Positions 17,241 through 27,383 of a DNA stretch of 64,000 nucleotides are shown here, piece by piece. This DNA is from Macrococcoides caseolyticum (GTDB taxonomy: Bacteria > Bacillota > Bacilli > Staphylococcales > Staphylococcaceae): positions 1-64,000 of the forward strand of contig NZ_JAHCPS010000010.1 of the NCBI RefSeq assembly GCF_021366795.1, read 5' to 3'. Below the pieces are notes generated by a model. The model did no database searches, had not been told where the DNA came from, and saw nothing but the letters and a program-made list of their open reading frames with translations. Made by a program: the position numbers and the translations under genes. The first letter of the stretch is position 1. Each line of letters starts with the position of its first letter.

Positions 17241-18773
17241 ATGAAAAGATTAGGTTTAGTAGATATTGGCTCAAATACAATCCGACTCGTTATTTTTGAG
17301 TATTCAAAAGAAACAGGATTACAAGAATTACAAAATATTAAAACACCTGCACGCCTGTATCAATTTTTAAGTGAAGACAAAGAAATGAGTGAGAAAGGGA
17401 TAGAAGTATTATGTGATACTTTAAAAAGCTTCCAGAAGGTCGCGCAAAAGTTTGATGTTGATGCTTTATATCCTGTCGCGACAGCGGCGGTACGTCAAGC
17501 GGTGAATATTGACGATATTATCAGCAAAGTTAAATCACATACTGGGATTGAAATGCGTATTATCTCTGAGAAAGAGGAAGCTTTCTTTGGATTTTATGCG
17601 GTGATTAATACGCTAGACTATGAAGATGGTGTCACAGTTGATATCGGTGGGGGGAGTACCGAGGTTACATTCTTTGAAGATAAAGAATTAAAGTTCTCGC
17701 ATAGTTTTCCGTTCGGTGTTGTAACACTTCAGAATATGTTCTTCAAAGGAAAACCGCATAATGATAAATCGGCTATAGAAACAGCAGGTCAGTTTATAGC
17801 GGAGCAACTAAGAAGTTTACGCTGGCTGGAAAAACGCAGAGTACCTATTATTGCAATTGGTGGTTCAGCACGTAATATTGCTAGAATCCATCAATCACTC
17901 ACTGAATATCCAATCGCTGGTGTTCATGGTTATGCGATGAAAGAAGCAGATCTTGACTTAGTGTTTAATCGCCTGACAGAAGCAACGCAAGATGAATTAG
18001 AAGATTTAGATGGTTTGAGTCGTGATCGTCAGGATATTATTGTGCCTTCTTGTGTACTCTTTAATACTTTATTTGATGAAGTTGAAGCAACTGAATTCAT
18101 CTTTTCGCGTAAAGGCTTACGCGAGGGCGTCATTATGAATATTCTGGAACAAGAATATGTGTTACCGTTTGATAAAGATAATGTCTTTAAAGATTCTCTG
18201 AAGAATTTAGCGACAGATTATCATATCAACAAAGAGGAAGCAAATCAACGTGTCATGATTGCAGAAACGCTCTATTACGAACTTGATAAGTTTGAATTAA
18301 TTAAAGGAAATAAACGTGACAAAGCATTCCTGAGAAATGCAGCTTACCTCTATTATCTGGGCAGTTACATTGATTCAGATGCATCGAGTCAGCATACCTA
18401 TTACATCCTGTCTAATTCAAGTTTAAATGGGATTAGTCATAAAGATCGTGTGAAGTTAGCTTTACTTTCAAGTTATAAGAATAAGTCATTACTTAAGTTT
18501 TATGAAGATGAAACACGCTGGTTTAATAGTGAAGAACGCGAGATAATACAGATGTTAGGAAGTATTTTGAAGTTTTCACATGCATTGAATATTAGTAATA
18601 CCAATATTGTTAAATCACTATACTTTAAGAAGAATGAAACAGACTATGATTTAGTGGTGGAATACTCTGGAGATGCAATCGCAGAAGAATATCAGGCAGA
18701 AAGACAGAAAAAGCATATCGAGAAACTCATAAAATCAAAACTTAACCTCATTTTTACAGAAACTTTACAATAG
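17241..18773 (+). CDS. ppx: Exopolyphosphatase, Ppx/GppA family
   Basis: A 510-residue protein with the two ASKHA-fold phosphate loops (DIGSNTIRLVIFE at residues 6-18 and VDIGGGSTEVTFF near 132) and a C-terminal HD-like helical region. It degrades inorganic polyphosphate or pppGpp from the chain end. Immediately upstream of ppk, so the making and breaking of polyphosphate are encoded together. Confidence 0.9.
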   Translation: MKRLGLVDIGSNTIRLVIFEYSKETGLQELQNIKTPARLYQFLSEDKEMSEKGIEVLCDTLKSFQKVAQKFDVDALYPVATAAVRQAVNIDDIISKVKSHTGIEMRIISEKEEAFFGFYAVINTLDYEDGVTVDIGGGSTEVTFFEDKELKFSHSFPFGVVTLQNMFFKGKPHNDKSAIETAGQFIAEQLRSLRWLEKRRVPIIAIGGSARNIARIHQSLTEYPIAGVHGYAMKEADLDLVFNRLTEATQDELEDLDGLSRDRQDIIVPSCVLFNTLFDEVEATEFIFSRKGLREGVIMNILEQEYVLPFDKDNVFKDSLKNLATDYHINKEEANQRVMIAETLYYELDKFELIKGNKRDKAFLRNAAYLYYLGSYIDSDASSQHTYYILSNSSLNGISHKDRVKLALLSSYKNKSLLKFYEDETRWFNSEEREIIQMLGSILKFSHALNISNTNIVKSLYFKKNETDYDLVVEYSGDAIAEEYQAERQKKHIEKLIKSKLNLIFTETLQ

Positions 18774-18831
18774 TTAGGTATAACTAGTATAGACTTTAAT
18801 TAAGAATACAATAATAGTGGATGTGACGATA

Positions 18832-20982
18832 ATGGAAAAAGTAGATTTAAATAATAAAGCATTTTACAACAATAGAGAAGTCAGTTGGGTGGGTTTTAAC
18901 CGTCGTGTAATTGAAGAAGCTTTCGATAAGAAGAACCCTTTATTAGAACGTCTTAAATTCCTTGCCATCGCAAGTTCGAATCTTGATGAGTTCTTCATGG
19001 TTCGTGTGGGAGGACTTAAAGATCAGGTTGCTATGAATTTTAATGAGCCTGAGAATAAGACTCAACTCACGCCGACAGAGCAATTAGTGGCGATTGATGT
19101 TGCCAACCGTGAGAATGTTAAATTACAATATGACCAGTATAAGACGTTAATTCAGGAGTTAGAGGGCTATCAAGTATTCTATAAAGCGGTAGATGAATTA
19201 TCATCAGAAAATTACGAAATTATTGAACAAAAATTCAATTACGAAATTTTACCCACATTAACACCCCTAGGTATTGATGCTTATAGACCTTTTCCTAAAT
19301 TGTCAAATAAGTCATTGAATATCTTTGTCGATGTTGAAACAGATTCTGGTGAGAAGAAATCTGCTATTGTGCAAATTCCTGCGTTATTAAACCGAATCAT
19401 TCAATTAAAGAATGGTGACAAAATCATTTTCGTTTTATTAGAAGATGTGATTAATCATTTCATCGATAAATTATTCTTCGGTTACAAAGTGATCCGTACA
19501 TTCACATTCCGTATTACAAGAAATGCTGATTTAACGATTCATGAAGATGGTGCAGAAGACTTATTAATTGAAATCGAGAAATTCTTAAAGAAACGTAAAA
19601 GTGGTGCTGCTGTTCGTTTAGAGATTGATACGCGACATGACGATTCAATTAATGGTTCATTCTTAAAGAATGAACTGGAAATCGAAGAACGTGATATTTA
19701 TAAATTAGATGGGCCACTAGATTTAACAATGTTATTCCAGTTATCTGGAATGATTGAAAAGAAATATCCGCAACTTGCATTTAAACCATTTGAAGCGGCA
19801 CCACCGAAGTATTTAAATGGTGGTAATATATATGAAGAGGCGCTTAAACATGACGTCTTCTTCCACCACCCATATGAGTCATTCCAGCCAATTGTTGACT
19901 TTATTAAACAAGCATCTGTTGATCCTAATACACTGGCAATTAAACAGACGCTTTACCGTGTATCAAGTGATTCACCGATTATTGATGCATTAAAGAATGC
20001 TGCTGAAGCAGGTAAACAAGTTACAGTACTCGTTGAACTGAAAGCACGTTTTGATGAGGAAAACAATGTTCACTGGGCACGTATGCTTGAAGAGGCAGGA
20101 TGTCATGTGATTTACGGTATGACGCACTTAAAAACGCACTCTAAGATTACCTTAGTCGTGAAAAAAGAAGGCGATGAGGTTGTCTCTTATGTTCATTTAG
20201 GTACTGGTAACTATAACGATAAGACTGCAAAAATTTACACGGACATGGGGATTATCACGACCAATAAAGAAATTGGTCAAGATGCGATGAATTTCTTTAA
20301 CTATTTAAGTGGTTATTCTGAAAAACCAACCTATAAGAAATTGCATGTTGCGCCATTTGAAATTCGTGATGAATTCATTGAACATATTGATCAGGAAATT
20401 GCATGTCATAAAGCACATGGCAATGGTTTAATTATTGCTAAAATGAACTCGTTAACTGATAAGACAGTGATTAAGAAACTCTATGAAGCGAGTCAGGCTG
20501 GTGTTAAAGTTAAGTTGATTATTCGTGGTATTTGCTGTCTGCGCCCAGGTATAGCGGGTATTAGTGAGAACATTCGTGTCATCAGTATCGTTGGACGCTT
20601 CTTAGAGCATTCAAGAATTTATTATTTCTACCATAATGGTGAAGAGAAGATGTACTTATCTTCAGCAGATATGATGACACGTAATATGATTAAGCGTGTT
20701 GAGATTTTATTCCCAATTCTTGATTCTAAAATAGTCAATGAATTAAAAGATATCCTGACGTTACAATTAAATGATAACCAAAAAGCCCGTGAACAAGATG
20801 CAAGCGGTGTATATCATTATGTGCGTAATGATCAAGATGCAGTGAATTCTCAAGAAGAACTTGTAAATCAGGCGGATAATTACAAGCGTAGTTTAGTAAA
20901 AGCAACTGTTTCAGAACCAAAACCGGTGATGAGTAAGCGTGCGCGATTATTAGGATTTGTGCGTGATCGATTAAAGAAATAA
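18832..20982 (+). CDS. ppk1: Polyphosphate kinase 1
   Basis: A 716-residue enzyme that polymerises the gamma phosphate of ATP into polyphosphate. The N-terminal domain has [13 protein letters not shown]; the PLD-like catalytic half has the phospho-accepting histidine in HLKTHSK, preceded by TLYRVSSDS and [16 protein letters not shown] is the best ribosome site and favours ATG 18832 over GTG 18817. Ends at a strong terminator. Confidence 0.95.
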   Translation: MEKVDLNNKAFYNNREVSWVGFNRRVIEEAFDKKNPLLERLKFLAIASSNLDEFFMVRVGGLKDQVAMNFNEPENKTQLTPTEQLVAIDVANRENVKLQYDQYKTLIQELEGYQVFYKAVDELSSENYEIIEQKFNYEILPTLTPLGIDAYRPFPKLSNKSLNIFVDVETDSGEKKSAIVQIPALLNRIIQLKNGDKIIFVLLEDVINHFIDKLFFGYKVIRTFTFRITRNADLTIHEDGAEDLLIEIEKFLKKRKSGAAVRLEIDTRHDDSINGSFLKNELEIEERDIYKLDGPLDLTMLFQLSGMIEKKYPQLAFKPFEAAPPKYLNGGNIYEEALKHDVFFHHPYESFQPIVDFIKQASVDPNTLAIKQTLYRVSSDSPIIDALKNAAEAGKQVTVLVELKARFDEENNVHWARMLEEAGCHVIYGMTHLKTHSKITLVVKKEGDEVVSYVHLGTGNYNDKTAKIYTDMGIITTNKEIGQDAMNFFNYLSGYSEKPTYKKLHVAPFEIRDEFIEHIDQEIACHKAHGNGLIIAKMNSLTDKTVIKKLYEASQAGVKVKLIIRGICCLRPGIAGISENIRVISIVGRFLEHSRIYYFYHNGEEKMYLSSADMMTRNMIKRVEILFPILDSKIVNELKDILTLQLNDNQKAREQDASGVYHYVRNDQDAVNSQEELVNQADNYKRSLVKATVSEPKPVMSKRARLLGFVRDRLKK

Positions 20983-20991
20983 AATCTAAAT

Positions 20992-21030
20992 ACTAACCCC
21001 CACGCCATAATATATGGCGTGGGGGTTAGT
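20992..21030. terminator. Bidirectional terminator between ppk and the nitroreductase gene
   Basis: ACTAACCCCCACGCCATA and its exact complement flank a 3-nt loop. A GC-rich stem serving two convergent genes. Confidence 0.85.
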
Positions 21031-21032
21031 GT

Positions 21033-21641
21033 TTAGATAAATTGTGTAATCGATGCTACGGGACGTCTTAAACTTGTTCTAGGTGTTTTTAAAGCTTTAC
21101 CAACTGTAATAAGTAATGCAGGAATATAACGTTCCTCAATATTAAATGCTTCCTGAACAGCTGTACGGTTAAAGCCACCTAAAGCACATGTACCTAAGTC
21201 CTTTAATGTTGCAAAGTTCATGACCTGCATTGCAGGGAAAGCAGAATTCATGATTGCAGCTTCAATCGGATAAAATTCATTTTGGTACGCACCATTCACC
21301 TGATTTGCAATCGCTTGTTTAATCTCTTCAGTCATAGTGCCTGCTTTTATTTCTGGGTCAAACACAGTATCGATATTCTTATTGGCCTCTTTATCCGCCA
21401 GAATGATAATTGTTGCACTCGCATCTTTAACTTGTGCCTGATTAAAAGCAAGTGGTAATAATTTTTCTTTTGCAGCATCACTATGAACGACAAGGAACTT
21501 CCAATGTTGCAAGTTCCATGCTGATGGTGCTTGATTTGCCGCTTCCAGTATGTCAGTAATGTCTTGTTCAGTCATTTTATATTCAGGGTCATAGACTTTG
21601 ACCGCTTGACGTGTTAATAGTTTGTTGTGAATTGAATCCAT
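21033..21641 (-). CDS. Nitroreductase-family FMN oxidoreductase
   Basis: A 202-residue protein of the nitroreductase fold. RQAVKVYDP near residue 11 replaces the usual RRSxRxF, and APSAWNLQHWKFLVV near residue 36 is the FMN-binding region. Similar to the YodC/MhqN-type quinone and nitro reductases. GGAGG precedes the start. A perfect 38-bp palindrome (21664-21701) lies just upstream and might be an operator. Confidence 0.8.
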   Translation of the reverse strand: MDSIHNKLLTRQAVKVYDPEYKMTEQDITDILEAANQAPSAWNLQHWKFLVVHSDAAKEKLLPLAFNQAQVKDASATIIILADKEANKNIDTVFDPEIKAGTMTEEIKQAIANQVNGAYQNEFYPIEAAIMNSAFPAMQVMNFATLKDLGTCALGGFNRTAVQEAFNIEERYIPALLITVGKALKTPRTSLRRPVASITQFI

Positions 21642-21663
21642 GATGTGCCTCCTAATAAAATAA

Positions 21664-21701
21664 ATAAAGATTTATATGATAATTATCATATAAATCTTTA
21701 T
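21664..21701. repeat. Perfect 38-bp palindrome
   Basis: Two 19-bp arms with no loop, centred on TGATAATTATCA. It lies 20 bp past the end of the pseudouridine synthase gene (minus strand), where it could end transcription, and 23 bp before the nitroreductase start, where it could bind a dimeric repressor. The core resembles half of a Fur/PerR-type box. Confidence 0.8.
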
Positions 21702-21720
21702 CAATATGCAATTGAATTGC

Positions 21721-22539
21721 TTAGTCTAAAGTTGCTGAGATTTTCTCCTGTGTTAATGGATGAATAAACTCGAGTTTATAGCTCTCAAGAGATAATTGGC
21801 GCAGGTTAGAATCGCTATATAGAGGATCGCCAAGCACTGGATATCCAATCGCAGCTAAATGTACACGAATTTGGTGTGTACGCCCTGTCTCTAATGTTAA
21901 TTCAACTTCGGCAATACCGTCACCTAAAGCTTTTGAACTGACAATATGCGTCACAGCACGATCACCCGTTTGAGATACGCGACGTTTGTTCGGATGAAAT
22001 TTATCTTTGCCAATTGGTAAATCAATTGTTTGCTTTTTTAAAGGAAGGTGACTTTTTACTTTCGCACGGTATGTACGTGTAATTTGACGGTCCAGAAGCA
22101 TACGATCCAGTATTTTTTTGATGAATGGATTTTTAGCAACAAGCAGTAATCCGATCGTTTCCTGGTCTAAACGGTGAATGGGTTCAACATAATCAGATTC
22201 TAAAGTATAAATCGCGTGATTAAGTAATGTGTTTGATTCTGCCATGTCATTTGGGTGTGTTTTAACGCCTTTAGGTTTCACAAGAATCGCTAAATGTTCA
22301 TCTTCATATTTCACTTCACATAAACGATAACTTGATTTATAAGCACTTTTCTCATCTTGCATTGGCAAATAAAGTGCATCACCAGCATGTAGTGTACTGC
22401 GTAGCGTTGCGGGTTCCTGATTAATGGTAATGTCTTTAGACATTCTAAGTTCATGCATCGGTTTTTTTGGAATATGTAGAGACTTTAACATCTCTTCTAT
22501 GGTCATACCTTGCCATGCGTCTGTTATATTTATAATCAT
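21721..22539 (-). CDS. RluA-family pseudouridine synthase
   Basis: A 272-residue enzyme. The catalytic aspartate is in HRLDQETIGLLLVAK (residues about 141-155), and ETGRTHQIRVHLAAIGYPVLGD is the conserved C-terminal motif, here cited by its ends only. An S4-like N terminus precedes it. It modifies uridines in rRNA or tRNA; the target site is not determined. GGAGAAAA precedes the ATG. Confidence 0.88.
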   Translation of the reverse strand: MIINITDAWQGMTIEEMLKSLHIPKKPMHELRMSKDITINQEPATLRSTLHAGDALYLPMQDEKSAYKSSYRLCEVKYEDEHLAILVKPKGVKTHPNDMAESNTLLNHAIYTLESDYVEPIHRLDQETIGLLLVAKNPFIKKILDRMLLDRQITRTYRAKVKSHLPLKKQTIDLPIGKDKFHPNKRRVSQTGDRAVTHIVSSKALGDGIAEVELTLETGRTHQIRVHLAAIGYPVLGDPLYSDSNLRQLSLESYKLEFIHPLTQEKISATLD

Positions 22540-22661
22540 TATTTTTTCTCCTAAATCGTATTAAGTCGTATAATAATAGGGTAATGTTAATACAAACAAT
22601 TAAAATTGATGCATCATCATTTACTTTACTACTATTATAGATGAAACAGAGGAGAAATGAC

Positions 22662-24203
22662 ATGACTGAAGAAATTAATTTAGAGAAATTTAATAAATCG
22701 ATTGAAGCACGACAAATGACTTACGATGATATCGATGAGATTATTGCGCTTCAAAAAATTTGTTTTCCAGGGATGGAACCATGGGAGAGAGCACATTTAG
22801 AATCACATTTAAATTTATTCCCGCGTGGACAAATGGTGATTGAATTTGATGGTAAGATTATTGGATCATGCTCTAGTTTAATCATCAACTTTGACGAATA
22901 TGATGATAAACATACATGGAATGATATTACAGATTCTGGCTATATTACGAACCATAATGATAATGGACATAACTTATACGGTATTGAAGTAATGGTTCAT
23001 CCGGATTACCGTGGTATGCGTGTTGGTCAACGTTTATATGAAGCACGTCGTGAAATTGCGTATGAATTAAACTTAAAATCAATTATTATTGGTGGACGTA
23101 TTCCGAATTACCATCAATATCAAGATGAGTTATCACCACGTGAATATGTGAATGACGTTATGAAACGTAAAATTAAAGATCCGGTATTAACCTTCCAGTT
23201 TATGAATGGCTTTACGTTAATGCGTATTAATCCTAATTATTTAAAAGATGATGTGAAAAGTAGTAAATATGCAACCTTGATGGAATGGAATAATCCAGAC
23301 TTTGTAGCAAAATCTAACTTACATTTTAGAACAAGTTATCCTGTAAGAATTTGTGCAGTTAACTATATGATGCGTAAAATTGATTCATTTGAAGAGTTTG
23401 CTAACCAAATCGAATATTTTGTAGATGTCGCCTATGATGCAGGTAGTGATTTCATCGTCTTCCCGGAATTACTCACAACACAATTAATGAGTTTTGATGA
23501 GAAGCGTAATCCTGCAGAGTCAATTCGTCAATTAACAAAATATACAGAACAATATATTGAGATGTTTAATGAATTTGCGATGCGTTATAATATTAATATT
23601 ATTGGTGGTAGTCATTTCGTTGAAGAAAATGATGATATATATAATATTTCGTATTTATTCCGAAGAGACGGTTCAATTGAAAAACAATATAAAATCCATG
23701 TTACGCCAAATGAACGCAGATGGTGGGGGATTTCACCTGGTAAAAAAGTAGAAGTATTTGATACGGATTGTGGTAAGATTGCGATTCAAATTTGTTATGA
23801 CAGTGAATTCCCTGAAATGGCACGTATCGCAACTGAAAAAGGAGCAAAAATTATCTTTACACCGTTTTCAACTGAAGATAGACAAAGTTACCTTCGCGTA
23901 AAATACTGTTCAATGGCCCGTGCGATTGAGAATCAAATCTATACTGTAACAAGTGGGACATGTGGTAACTTACCGCAAACTGAAAATATGGACATCCAGT
24001 ATTCAGCTTCAGGGATATATACGCCTAGTGACTTTGGATTTGCACGTGACGGTATCGTCGGTGAGACAGGTGAGAACGTCGAAATGGTTGTTATCGGTGA
24101 TGTTGATTTAGAAGTATTACGACGTGGCCGTGAAGACGGTACAGTCCGTCAATTAAGAGATAGAAGACATGATTTATATCGCGTTGAATACAAACGTGAC
24201 TAA
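22662..24203 (+). CDS. yhcX: GNAT acetyltransferase/carbon-nitrogen hydrolase fusion
   Basis: A 513-residue protein, the same length as B. subtilis YhcX. Residues about 15-200 form a GNAT domain (acetyl-CoA loop HPDYRGMRVGQRLYEARR). Residues about 225-500 form a nitrilase-type domain with the Glu in VFPELL, Lys in QYKIHVTPNE and Cys in QICYDSEFPE. This suggests coupled acetylation and amide hydrolysis of an unknown substrate. GAGGAG sets the start at ATG 22662. The airSR genes follow 18 bp later, as in S. aureus. Confidence 0.9.
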   Translation: MTEEINLEKFNKSIEARQMTYDDIDEIIALQKICFPGMEPWERAHLESHLNLFPRGQMVIEFDGKIIGSCSSLIINFDEYDDKHTWNDITDSGYITNHNDNGHNLYGIEVMVHPDYRGMRVGQRLYEARREIAYELNLKSIIIGGRIPNYHQYQDELSPREYVNDVMKRKIKDPVLTFQFMNGFTLMRINPNYLKDDVKSSKYATLMEWNNPDFVAKSNLHFRTSYPVRICAVNYMMRKIDSFEEFANQIEYFVDVAYDAGSDFIVFPELLTTQLMSFDEKRNPAESIRQLTKYTEQYIEMFNEFAMRYNINIIGGSHFVEENDDIYNISYLFRRDGSIEKQYKIHVTPNERRWWGISPGKKVEVFDTDCGKIAIQICYDSEFPEMARIATEKGAKIIFTPFSTEDRQSYLRVKYCSMARAIENQIYTVTSGTCGNLPQTENMDIQYSASGIYTPSDFGFARDGIVGETGENVEMVVIGDVDLEVLRRGREDGTVRQLRDRRHDLYRVEYKRD

Positions 24204-24221
24204 GAAAGATATGGTGACTTC

Positions 24222-25352
24222 ATGAAGAATAGTACGTTACTGTTAAAAGAAATCGCAGAATATTTGAATGAAGAAACAGAAGTCTATTCAATGATGAATG
24301 GTGCCCTTAATCGATTGGTTGAGGGGACCAATTTTTCTACTGGATGGATTTTCTTTATTGATGACGACGGGAGACATACGTTAGCATCGGATTACGGATT
24401 GCCTGATGCACTTCTGATGGATGATTGTAGATATATGACAGAAGGACCGTGCTGGTGTGTATCACGATACCATCAGAAGAAGCTAACGAAGGCAAGTAAT
24501 ATCATTACATGTTCGCGCATCGTAAAAGCCAATCAACAATATAGTGATAAGACAGGTGGCATCACCCATCATGCAACCGTACCACTGCAGTCAGGTGATG
24601 AACGATTTGGCTTGTTAAATGTAGCAACGCCCAACACACAAGTTTATTCAGAAGAAGATTTAGCGTTACTAGAATCCATTGCTTTTCAAATTGGTAGTGC
24701 GATAAAGCGCATCTATTTGACAGAACGGGAGCGAGAGACTGCATTGCAGGAAGAACGCAATCGTTTAGCAAGAGATTTGCACGACTCAGTCAATCAGATG
24801 CTATTCTCACTTAAACTGACAGCACATGCAGCAGGTACGATGACAAAGGATGCGCACTCTAAACAAGCATTTCAAATGATTGAATCGACGAGTCAGGATG
24901 CAGTCAATGAAATGCGTGCATTAATCTGGCAGTTGAAACCTGTTGGCCTTGAACAAGGACTCGTTGAAGCGGTTAAAAATTATGCGAATGTATTAGGACT
25001 CGTAGTCGATATCAATGTTACAGGATTGCTCAACTTAGAAAGCCGTCTGGAACATACGATGTTCAGGATTATTCAGGAAGCGATGAATAATGTAAAGAAA
25101 CACGCAGCAACAGATAAGATGAATATACACTTTAAACAAAGCGATAATCAGATTTATATGCAAATACAAGACGAAGGCAAAGGGTTTATAGTCAATGCAG
25201 CAAAAACGTTACCTACCCATGGCCTTAAAAACATAGTACAACGTGCAAGTGAAGTTGGTGCCGAAGTTATGATACACAGTCAAATCAATCAAGGCACTCA
25301 AATAGAATTCTATTATCCGAAAGGACAACGTTATGAAAATAATACTCGTTGA
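24222..25352 (+). CDS. airS: GAF-domain sensor histidine kinase with an Fe-S-type Cys cluster (AirS/YhcS)
   Basis: A 376-residue cytosolic kinase. The N-terminal GAF domain holds four cysteines (C69, C77, C79, C97), as expected for the redox-sensing Fe-S cluster of S. aureus AirS. Then follow HisKA_3 with [10 protein letters not shown] (phospho-His) near residue 188 and an HATPase domain ([15 protein letters not shown]). No membrane helix. It overlaps airR by 20 bp. In S. aureus AirSR responds to oxygen and redox state; the same role is inferred here from motif and synteny. Confidence 0.87.
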   Translation: MKNSTLLLKEIAEYLNEETEVYSMMNGALNRLVEGTNFSTGWIFFIDDDGRHTLASDYGLPDALLMDDCRYMTEGPCWCVSRYHQKKLTKASNIITCSRIVKANQQYSDKTGGITHHATVPLQSGDERFGLLNVATPNTQVYSEEDLALLESIAFQIGSAIKRIYLTERERETALQEERNRLARDLHDSVNQMLFSLKLTAHAAGTMTKDAHSKQAFQMIESTSQDAVNEMRALIWQLKPVGLEQGLVEAVKNYANVLGLVVDINVTGLLNLESRLEHTMFRIIQEAMNNVKKHAATDKMNIHFKQSDNQIYMQIQDEGKGFIVNAAKTLPTHGLKNIVQRASEVGAEVMIHSQINQGTQIEFYYPKGQRYENNTR

Positions 25353-25956
25353 TGATCATCATATTGTAAGGCAAGGCATGAAGTTCTTGTTATCGACAGA
25401 AGCAGACTTTGAAGTCGTTGCAGACTTTAGTGATGGAAGTGAAGTTATAGACTATTTAGATGAATTTAATCTACCGGAACTTATTATTATGGACTTAGTC
25501 ATGCCAAATATGGATGGTATTGAGACAACCAAAGCGATAAAAGCAGCCTATCCTTCAATAAAAGTCTTGATATTATCAAGTTTTGTTGATGAGGAACATG
25601 TTATGGGTGTAATGGAAGCAGGCGCAGATGGTTATGAGATGAAAGATAGTGAACCGGACGTATTAATTCAAACGATTAAACGCGTGTTGTCAGGTGAAAC
25701 AGCATTTCATCCGAGTGTTGAGGCATATAAAGCATCCGGGTTAAATTTACCGCATGTGAAGAATCCGTTATCGAAACGTGAGCTTGAAGTATTAGAAGAG
25801 ATGTCAAAAGGGCTAACGAATAAAGAAATCGCGGAGAAGCTATATGTATCAGAGAAGACGGTGAAAACGCATGTCAGCCATATATTTACCAAATTGGAAG
25901 TAAAAGATCGCACACAAGCATCAATGTACGGTGCGAAGTATAATTTGTACAAATGA
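25333..25956 (+). CDS. airR: NarL/LuxR-family response regulator (AirR/YhcR)
   Basis: A 207-residue regulator. The receiver domain has the acidic pair LVDDHH, the phospho-accepting Asp in [11 protein letters not shown] (about residue 54), and the conserved Lys in EMKDSEPD. The C-terminal LuxR-type HTH is [20 protein letters not shown]. Start codon lies inside airS, typical of a coupled two-component pair. Confidence 0.9.
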   Translation: MKIILVDDHHIVRQGMKFLLSTEADFEVVADFSDGSEVIDYLDEFNLPELIIMDLVMPNMDGIETTKAIKAAYPSIKVLILSSFVDEEHVMGVMEAGADGYEMKDSEPDVLIQTIKRVLSGETAFHPSVEAYKASGLNLPHVKNPLSKRELEVLEEMSKGLTNKEIAEKLYVSEKTVKTHVSHIFTKLEVKDRTQASMYGAKYNLYK

Positions 25957-25978
25957 AAACGAGTGGGATGATGCATCA

Positions 25979-26068
25979 AGTCCGATAAACATGATATATC
26001 GGACAAGATGCACGTAAAAACGATTGAACCATGTAAAACAAGTCCGAAAAACACGTTATATCGGACAA
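25979..26068. repeat. Pair of imperfect hairpin repeats, 62-bp period
   Basis: GTCCGATA...TATCGGAC (25980-26004) and GTCCGAAAA...TTATATCGGAC (26042-26066) are each followed by CAAGATRCACRTAAAAAC. The copies share the stem and flank but differ in the loop. They lie between airR and the terminator at 26084. A similar layout with a different stem occurs at 52502-52597. Confidence 0.75.
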
Positions 26069-26083
26069 GATACACATAAAAAC

Positions 26084-26124
26084 AACCCCGAACCGCTACA
26101 AATAGTAACGGTTCGGGGTTATTT
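26084..26124. terminator. Bidirectional terminator between airR and the GNAT gene
   Basis: AACCCCGAACCG pairs exactly with CGGTTCGGGGTT, followed by ATTTTTAT. Confidence 0.9.
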
Positions 26125-26391
26125 TTATAATACGTCCTGAAATTCAGGAGTTTCTTCTATTACTTTCTTCACAAACGAGCAAATTGGCAATATTTTTTTA
26201 TTATTGTCACGCGCATACTTAACAGCAGCTTCGACCATTTGTTTGCCAGCACCTTCTCCTTGTAAAGCTTCTATCACTTCAGTGTGGTCAATAATCAATT
26301 GGTCACCATTTTCTACATAAGTCATTTGACCTTTAGGACTGGAAATATCACCGATATAAAATAAATTATCTTTTCTATGGACATACATCAT
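26125..26391 (-). CDS. Small GNAT-like acetyltransferase (YjdJ/PF14542 type)
   Basis: An 88-residue protein with the shortened GNAT core of this family: EVIEALQGEGAGKQMVEAAV (acetyl-CoA loop) and KKILPICSFVKK. Acceptor substrate unknown. AAGAGGTG just upstream fits ATG 26391 and overlaps the in-frame GTG 26400, so I rejected the GTG. Confidence 0.8.
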   Translation of the reverse strand: MMYVHRKDNLFYIGDISSPKGQMTYVENGDQLIIDHTEVIEALQGEGAGKQMVEAAVKYARDNNKKILPICSFVKKVIEETPEFQDVL

Positions 26392-26517
26392 TTTTAACAC
26401 CTCTTATTTTCTTATAGTTATAAGTATACGTTGATTACTTGTATAGTAAAAGAGATATGAAATTTAATTTGATAAATAACTGTAATAATTATACAATTAA
26501 TCCAAAGAGGTGGTAGT

Positions 26518-26949
26518 GTGATTGATAAATGGTGGGCAAGGGATGAATGGATGGCTTTTCTTGTCATGATTATTTATTTAGGGTTAAAAGATATTTTACC
26601 GGCAATGTGGACGGAATATATAGTGATTATTATGCTGGTTATCGTTCTGTTTATTTTTGCTGTTTTAAATACTTTATCATTACGCAGGATTATTCCTAAA
26701 ATTACAAGACACAATCTTAAATACTTTATCAGTTTTAAAATAGATGTATTGATTATATGGTTGATGCCACTCCTCATAAAATTAACGATTATTTATTTTA
26801 TTTATTCAGTACTTATCCTACCGTTTAATTCTCTATGGGATTACATTATGGTGTTTGGTGGAATTTTATTTGCAATTATTGTATTTGATGAGTATTTTGA
26901 GCGCTGTAGTGATTTAAGGGAGGTCGTAAGTAATCAGTTACATCATTAA
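26518..26949 (+). CDS. Membrane protein of unknown function, paralogue A
   Basis: A 143-residue protein with about four hydrophobic segments and a short C-terminal tail DEYFERCSDLREVVSNQ. GTG start after AAGAGGTGG. The tail and overall layout resemble the next gene (DNKFEKRSNLRDLLKAK), so the two look like a diverged tandem pair. Not recognised; conservation outside this window is unknown. Confidence 0.7.
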   Translation: MIDKWWARDEWMAFLVMIIYLGLKDILPAMWTEYIVIIMLVIVLFIFAVLNTLSLRRIIPKITRHNLKYFISFKIDVLIIWLMPLLIKLTIIYFIYSVLILPFNSLWDYIMVFGGILFAIIVFDEYFERCSDLREVVSNQLHH

Positions 26950-27367
26950 AAGTATTAAGAAACATAAGTCTACGATTATAACGGTAATATTTTCACTGAT
27001 TTACCTTAACTTTAATAATATATATGTACATAGTATATTATTTTTACTGTTTTTAATGACTGCAATATACAAATTCATTGATTTTCATCATTACTTTCAT
27101 CGTAATATGGAGCGATTAATGAACGATCCATCACTTGATTATCCATATGATTTACACAAAGACGGAAGATATGTGTATCGATTTACGACGATTACTTTTA
27201 TAACTTTGACATTTATTTTCGGAGCTTTAATGTTCAAATTTCATCTTAAGATTATTTTAGTTTTAATCATCGTATTAATCTTCATATCAGTTCTCATCGA
27301 TAACAAATTCGAAAAGCGTTCAAATTTAAGAGATTTGCTCAAAGCAAAAGAAGAAGAGGCAAAATAA
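26933..27367 (+). CDS. Membrane protein of unknown function, paralogue B, start codon unclear
   Basis: The first ATG (27056) would give 103 residues, but the same frame is open back to 26930 and encodes a plausible N terminus with a membrane helix (KSTIITVIFSLIYLN). Just upstream lies AGGGAGG (26916-26922) with no ATG, GTG or TTG in this frame before 27056. ATC 26933 or ATT 26945 would be non-standard starts. Either the gene uses a rare start or it has lost its own. Confidence 0.6.
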   Translation: MSYIIKSIKKHKSTIITVIFSLIYLNFNNIYVHSILFLLFLMTAIYKFIDFHHYFHRNMERLMNDPSLDYPYDLHKDGRYVYRFTTITFITLTFIFGALMFKFHLKIILVLIIVLIFISVLIDNKFEKRSNLRDLLKAKEEEAK

Positions 27368-27383
27368 TTTGCCTCTTCTTTTA
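27348..27383. terminator. Bidirectional terminator between paralogue B and the CDF gene
   Basis: AAGAAGAGGCAAA and TTTGCCTCTTCTT pair exactly around TAA and overlap the 3' end of the membrane protein gene. Confidence 0.85.
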
